Below, one piece after another: positions 60,118-64,000 of a stretch of DNA of 64,000 nucleotides. Position numbers and translations under genes: made by a program. This DNA comes from an uncultured Myxococcales bacterium (GTDB taxonomy: Bacteria; Myxococcota_A; UBA9042): the NCBI GenBank assembly GCA_903840165.1, contig CAIMEY010000110.1, forward strand, positions 1 to 64,000. The letters are read 5' to 3'. Each line of letters begins with the position of its first letter. Within the stretch, counting starts at the first letter, position 1. A model generated the notes under the pieces. The model was not told the origin of the DNA, searched no databases, and saw nothing but the letters and a program-made list of their open reading frames with translations.

Positions 60118-62613
60118 TCAGTGCATCGCACTAACGCCCTGACGTGCCAAATTCGCCCACGGACTGCCCTGATCCTCTTTGGCAAGGAAGGCTTGGTAGG
60201 CAGTCTTGGCCCCCGGCCCATCGCCCTTTTGCTGCTTCGCCAAGGCCAAGCAATACAGGGACCTGGGGTCGCCGTCCTTGGACGCCTCGGCAAAAGCGGC
60301 GATTGCAGCATCGGTCTTTCCGGTCTCGGCAGCCAAAACACCGTTGAGAATTGCGAGCATGACCGGCTCGGCCCCGGCACTCTTGGCTGCCAACAGCGTC
60401 TTTTGCGCCGCATCATTTTCCTTGAGGCCAATTTGCACAGCCGCCAAATTCACCAATCCCGGCGCATACTTGGCATCCAGTTGCAGTGCTTTCTGCAGGC
60501 TCGCTTCGGCTCGCGCCAGGAACACTTCGTCTTTGCCACGGCGTTTCCGTGCAATTTTCGGGAGTTTTAGCGCAACAGTTCTCTCGATCGACATCGGCGT
60601 GTACCAGCGCGCCAGAGGTGACTGATCGCTCAGATCCGTAACGCCCAACTTGGCTTGCGCGACCGCTAGGTTGTTCCAAGCCTCCTTGCTGCCGCGGAAA
60701 AAACGCACGTAACGGTCGAGTTCGCCTGCTGCCAGTTCGTACTGCTGCCGAGCCTGAGCCAAGTCCTTGTGTTCCAAGGCTTGTCCCTCCTGCAGGGCGT
60801 GCGTCCCGGTCTCAAACGCCTGCCAAGCAAAGCGCACATCGTTGGTCCAAAAATCGAGCAAGAAGCCAACCCGCTCGTCAAAAGTCGGGTGATCTTCCAT
60901 AGGTGGCGGATCGCCCAGGTCCGCAGCCGCCACTTCCATCCACTCCACCATGGCGTTGGGGTTGTAGCCGGCCGCAAGCATCCACAGGAAACCCTCATGA
61001 TCTGCTTCGATTTCATTCAGGCGCGTCGTCAGGCGGAACAACGTGGCATCCATGTCGGTGCCCTTTTGTTCCAAGGCCTTTCGGAACAATTCGCGATTCA
61101 AAATATGGCCTTTCACCACATGCGCCAGTTCGTGCGCCATCACGCCCGCCATGTAGGAGTTGTGCTCGTCCAAAGCCACGTCGGGCCAACGCTTCTTGAG
61201 GTGCGCTAGAAAGCCACGGGTCACATACATGGTGCCGTTGGGCGTGGCAAAAGCGTTGACTATCGAGGTCTTGCCTACCTTGACGCGGAAGGGAACGCGC
61301 TCGGGCAGGTCATTTTTCTCGACGAGCGTGCGCATCATCTTCTCAAGCCAAATGACTTCGCCCCCTTCTTCAACACCACCGAGGAGATCTCGCTCAACCG
61401 CCTGAATTCCTGCCTTATATCGCTCCGTCGAAAACAGATCGGCGTCAGGCGGACTGTCCACACGCGACGAATACTGGGCCACAACCGGCGAATTCGGAAC
61501 CAATGCCTGCAGTTCTGAGAGTGCCTTGGTTGCTGCTGGATGCGCCGGATTCATGCGCACCGTCCGTTCAAACGCGGCGATCGCATCGGCCCGACGTTCG
61601 AGCGCCTTGTAGACGACGCCGAGTTGGTACAGCGCTTCAGGAAAAGCAGGTATAATTTCAAGGGCTTTCTGTAGAGCCGTTGCCGCCTCAGGCAGGCGTT
61701 CACTGTCGCGATACAGGCGTCCAAGGGCAAACTGAGCCTCAGCATTGCCAGGCGCCATGCGCAACTCCGCTTCGGCCTTGACCAAATCGTAGTGCTTGGA
61801 CTTCACAGAGCTGTAGCACATGCCAAGGAAGGTATGCGCGGCATCGACGATCAGTTTGGGCGCGCCCGGCGTCAGCATTACCAATTTCATGCCTTCTTCC
61901 GCGTTGTTGAGGTAGGTCGTGCTGACGGCCCCACCGGTGCGAAAGGCCGTAAAGTAGGCCTCGCGGGCTTGCCAAAAGGCCTTGCCGACCGGGCCGAAAT
62001 CGATCTCCACGACCCACCGTTCTGCGATCTGCGCCTGGGGCGTGCCTCGACTCGTCGGTGCGCCAAGAAACGCCGCCAAATGTGCGCGTTCTCGCGGCGT
62101 TGCCGTGCCATCCCCTTGCACTCTCAAGGCGTCCAGCAGTTGGGCCGCGGCGAAGTGGGCCAGAGGCGGAGCCTGCGGAAATTCACACAGTTTTTCAAGC
62201 GCTTGCAGCGCCTTTGGCTTGTCGCCCTTGGCCGAAAGCACTTCCGCCTGTACCGCAGCCACCCAAACATCGCCCGGCAGATCGGGGGCCAAGCTCGCCA
62301 GGGCGATCAGGGCGTCATCGTACTTGTGATCGCGCGCCAGGGCCGCGACCAAGATGCGGCGGGCTTGGATGTTTGTCTTATCAATCTTCAGGGCTTCCTG
62401 CGCCTCTTTGAGGGCATCGGTGTTGTCGCCCGCGTCCAGCAGAATCTGCGCCATGCGAAGATTGCGTTCTAATTCGGCGGACTTAGCGGATGACTTGTCC
62501 GACTTAGCTGCCTTATCCGGTTTGGCCGCCTGAGTTGGCCGGGCTGCGATGGCAAAAGCAAGGCAAGTGCAGACCGATAGGATACCAAGAAATCGGCGAG
62601 ATATCGCGATCAT
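60118..62613 (-). CDS. M48-type metalloprotease with TPR arrays
   Basis: 831 residues. Signal peptide (about 1-29) then Lys/Ala/Ser linker. TPR-like helices (about 45-375) lead to a zincin domain with MAHELAHVVKGH (HEXXH, about residues 490-496) and NEIEADHEGF (third zinc ligand Glu). Another TPR region with ANLAAVQIGLKEND-type repeats follows (about 630-825). It resembles BepA/YfgC-like periplasmic proteases of outer-membrane protein quality control, but both N- and C-terminal TPR arrays are longer. AAGGAA is eight bases before the ATG. Confidence 0.88.
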   Translation of the reverse strand: MIAISRRFLGILSVCTCLAFAIAARPTQAAKPDKAAKSDKSSAKSAELERNLRMAQILLDAGDNTDALKEAQEALKIDKTNIQARRILVAALARDHKYDDALIALASLAPDLPGDVWVAAVQAEVLSAKGDKPKALQALEKLCEFPQAPPLAHFAAAQLLDALRVQGDGTATPRERAHLAAFLGAPTSRGTPQAQIAERWVVEIDFGPVGKAFWQAREAYFTAFRTGGAVSTTYLNNAEEGMKLVMLTPGAPKLIVDAAHTFLGMCYSSVKSKHYDLVKAEAELRMAPGNAEAQFALGRLYRDSERLPEAATALQKALEIIPAFPEALYQLGVVYKALERRADAIAAFERTVRMNPAHPAATKALSELQALVPNSPVVAQYSSRVDSPPDADLFSTERYKAGIQAVERDLLGGVEEGGEVIWLEKMMRTLVEKNDLPERVPFRVKVGKTSIVNAFATPNGTMYVTRGFLAHLKKRWPDVALDEHNSYMAGVMAHELAHVVKGHILNRELFRKALEQKGTDMDATLFRLTTRLNEIEADHEGFLWMLAAGYNPNAMVEWMEVAAADLGDPPPMEDHPTFDERVGFLLDFWTNDVRFAWQAFETGTHALQEGQALEHKDLAQARQQYELAAGELDRYVRFFRGSKEAWNNLAVAQAKLGVTDLSDQSPLARWYTPMSIERTVALKLPKIARKRRGKDEVFLARAEASLQKALQLDAKYAPGLVNLAAVQIGLKENDAAQKTLLAAKSAGAEPVMLAILNGVLAAETGKTDAAIAAFAEASKDGDPRSLYCLALAKQQKGDGPGAKTAYQAFLAKEDQGSPWANLARQGVSAMH

Positions 62614-62776
62614 AGCGGAGTTCCTTTGCGACGATGTTTCTTTTTTTGCGGTGGCGGCGGCAGCCTTTAGATTGCCGTCAAGCCTACATGCACGCTATGC
62701 GCTACGCAACGTTGAGGCAAGTGCAACGGTGCCTTTGGGCGAGCGAGGTCTGTACAAGCGCAATCGAAGAGCGGAG

Positions 62777-63748
62777 TTAGCGGCTGTTCGCCTGGGGCTG
62801 GACCTGTAGAAGGCTGCAGTCAAAGTCTTGTATAAATGCAAGGTTGGCTGCCTCGTAGCCGCCTGGATCGGCATCGCTGCGCCACGCCACGTGCCTCTTG
62901 TACCCCGCGGCGATCTGCGCCATGTCCGCGTGATTCCAGCACTTTTCCACCACGCCGACCACCATCCCGGTCCGATGCATGCCCCCGCCGCAGTGCACCA
63001 GCAAATTGCCAACGGGCAACTGGCCTTGGGGATGGACCACGCCGTCCACCACGGCGGCCACCGCCTGCATCGCTTCCCGCCGACTGGCTGTAGAGTCGTC
63101 GGCCCTGAGCTCGTCGCGCCACTTCGATTGCGGTCCCTTGCCTTCGCGCGCGTTGGTGTACGTGCCGCCAACTGCTTGAGCTGACAAGCGTTCTGCCGAC
63201 TCCAAGTCCTCAGTATGCATCGCGCCGGCATAGAGATTGGTCACATGGCGAACCCGCGCATGCGTGACAAGGCTAAAGAAACACGAGTCCTTTTCGCCCG
63301 GTCTAGGCGTAAAGCCGCTGCGAATCAGGGTTACGGGCTCGCCCGCTTTGGTCCTCAGGCCCCGAACCGGCACGGCCCCGAGGTTATGCTGCGCGCCTTC
63401 CACGACCACCGTCCGCACCAGCTGCCAGAAGACCGTGTCGGTTATTAATGTTAGTAGTTCTAAGTGGTTTGCCTGCGGTACTACAGCGCGAGAGCCCACC
63501 GCCGTCAGCACCTCCATGGCCGTCTCCTTGGCGCGATGATGCAAGTCCTTTTGCCAACTTCGGTCCGAATTGCAGTGCAGTGCCTGCCGGTCAATGCCTC
63601 CCTGGCGCAGCGCCTCGGCCTCAAAGGGCAGTAAATCGCCGGAAGATATGGCTGTTTGTGCCGCTGCATTGGCGGCAAGAAACGGTAGTACCGCTGTGCA
63701 ACCAAGCATTTTGTATAGAACCCGATAGCCCGTGCTCCGTTTCGACAT
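62777..63748 (-). CDS. Exported dual-specificity/tyrosine-phosphatase-like protein
   Basis: About 323 residues from ATG 63748, with AGG four bases upstream (frame open to 63805). N-terminal signal (about 10-30, ending ANAAAQ). Active-site loop VHCGGGMHRTG is the HCX5R Cys-phosphatase signature, near residue 262. The preceding region has GVVHPQGQLPVGNLLVHC, and an Asp-containing loop could be the general acid. A Cys-phosphatase outside the cytoplasm would need the Cys kept reduced. Substrate could be phosphotyrosine, phosphoinositide or another phosphate ester. Confidence 0.82.
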   Translation of the reverse strand: MSKRSTGYRVLYKMLGCTAVLPFLAANAAAQTAISSGDLLPFEAEALRQGGIDRQALHCNSDRSWQKDLHHRAKETAMEVLTAVGSRAVVPQANHLELLTLITDTVFWQLVRTVVVEGAQHNLGAVPVRGLRTKAGEPVTLIRSGFTPRPGEKDSCFFSLVTHARVRHVTNLYAGAMHTEDLESAERLSAQAVGGTYTNAREGKGPQSKWRDELRADDSTASRREAMQAVAAVVDGVVHPQGQLPVGNLLVHCGGGMHRTGMVVGVVEKCWNHADMAQIAAGYKRHVAWRSDADPGGYEAANLAFIQDFDCSLLQVQPQANSR

Positions 63749-64000
63749 GGCGCCTCGCTGGTCAGCCCGCTGCAGGTGGGGCTCACGCAGGCTCAACGAC
63801 ACCATGAGCGACGCTTTGGGGCAAGTTCCCTGGCTCCAAGGCGCCGCACGCGATGTACCTGCAAGGGCGAGGCAATTCGGCGCAGCCCACGGCTAACGGA
63901 GCCTGTGCGGAGAGGTGTTGCGAAGTTTGCGCCATTGCACCGTTTTCCGGGGCCGCCGGCAATTGGCACAAGACTGGAAATCTCATGCAAGAACGCGGTG
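63749..64000. other. Window end, no gene supported
   Basis: 252 bases upstream of the phosphatase gene. Small minus-strand open frames here lack ribosome-binding sites and recognisable motifs. The promoter of the phosphatase should lie here. Confidence 0.5.

Noticed and set aside
61792..62472. 226-aa plus-strand open frame
   Set aside because: Antisense to the TPR region of the M48 gene, which has clear TPR periodicity and a zinc site.

Overview
The window is a GC-rich (about 60% by eye), gene-dense chromosomal segment of a Gram-negative, myxobacteria-like bacterium (Myxococcota or a neighbouring former deltaproteobacterial lineage). The evidence is a MYXO-CTERM-like tail (Cys, glycines, TM, Arg cluster) on a subtilisin, many secreted proteins with Cys-rich CDDGNPCT-type and MopE-like CNGVDDNCDG repeats, numerous lipoprotein signals followed by Asp/Ala/Ser-rich linkers, outer-membrane beta-barrels and multihaem cytochromes c. 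I see no phage, IS element, integrase, rRNA or CRISPR. There is one tRNA, tRNA-Ala(GGC). About 43 protein genes cover most of the DNA and neighbouring genes often overlap by 1-4 bases (ATGA, GTGA, TTGA, TGATG).

Region 1 (1-11.4 kb) is mixed housekeeping: a truncated peptidoglycan transglycosylase, PlsC-like acyltransferase, CHAD protein, two alkaline-phosphatase-superfamily enzymes (one secreted, one membrane LTA-synthase-like), a lone 2-oxoacid dehydrogenase E1 alpha, MoaB/Mog, an EamA exporter, asparaginase and a TauE/SafE protein. Region 2 (11.8-20.4 kb) has secreted polysaccharide- and protein-active products: a GH13 amylase lipoprotein coupled to a C-type-lectin/fibrinogen-like lipoprotein, a caspase/EF-hand/CsgG fusion, an acetate-uptake-type membrane protein and a subtilisin.

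Region 3 (20.5-27.8 kb) is the most striking: a five-gene minus-strand operon encoding a 23-haem cytochrome, a 13-haem cytochrome, a small dihaem cytochrome, an outer-membrane beta-barrel and an inner-membrane fusion of a di-haem-b ferric-reductase-like domain, ferredoxin-like motifs and an NAD(P)H/FAD reductase. Together these could form a complete electron path from NAD(P)H in the cytoplasm to outside the cell. Region 4 (28-36 kb) has an amino-acid permease, a giant Cys-rich lipoprotein, and a translationally coupled cohesin-like lipoprotein plus M1 metallopeptidase with a dockerin-like tail. This would be a small, non-cellulosomal cohesin-dockerin pair.

Region 5 (36-44.9 kb) holds Ppx/GppA and phosphofructokinase, then a divergent cluster of an esterase, an S51-type peptidase-like protein and two paralogous ATP-grasp ligases, which looks like an uncharacterised amide-forming pathway, followed by a lipoprotein of unknown function. 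Region 6 (45-64 kb) has a UbiA prenyltransferase/radical-SAM pair, the tRNA, an organophosphate antiporter, a FadL porin, three more secreted Cys-rich or haem lipoproteins, a second TauE/SafE protein, an ABC-F ATPase, a B12-binding-type radical SAM enzyme, a TPR/M48 metalloprotease and a secreted Cys-phosphatase. All functions come from reading motifs in the sequence; no database search was run.
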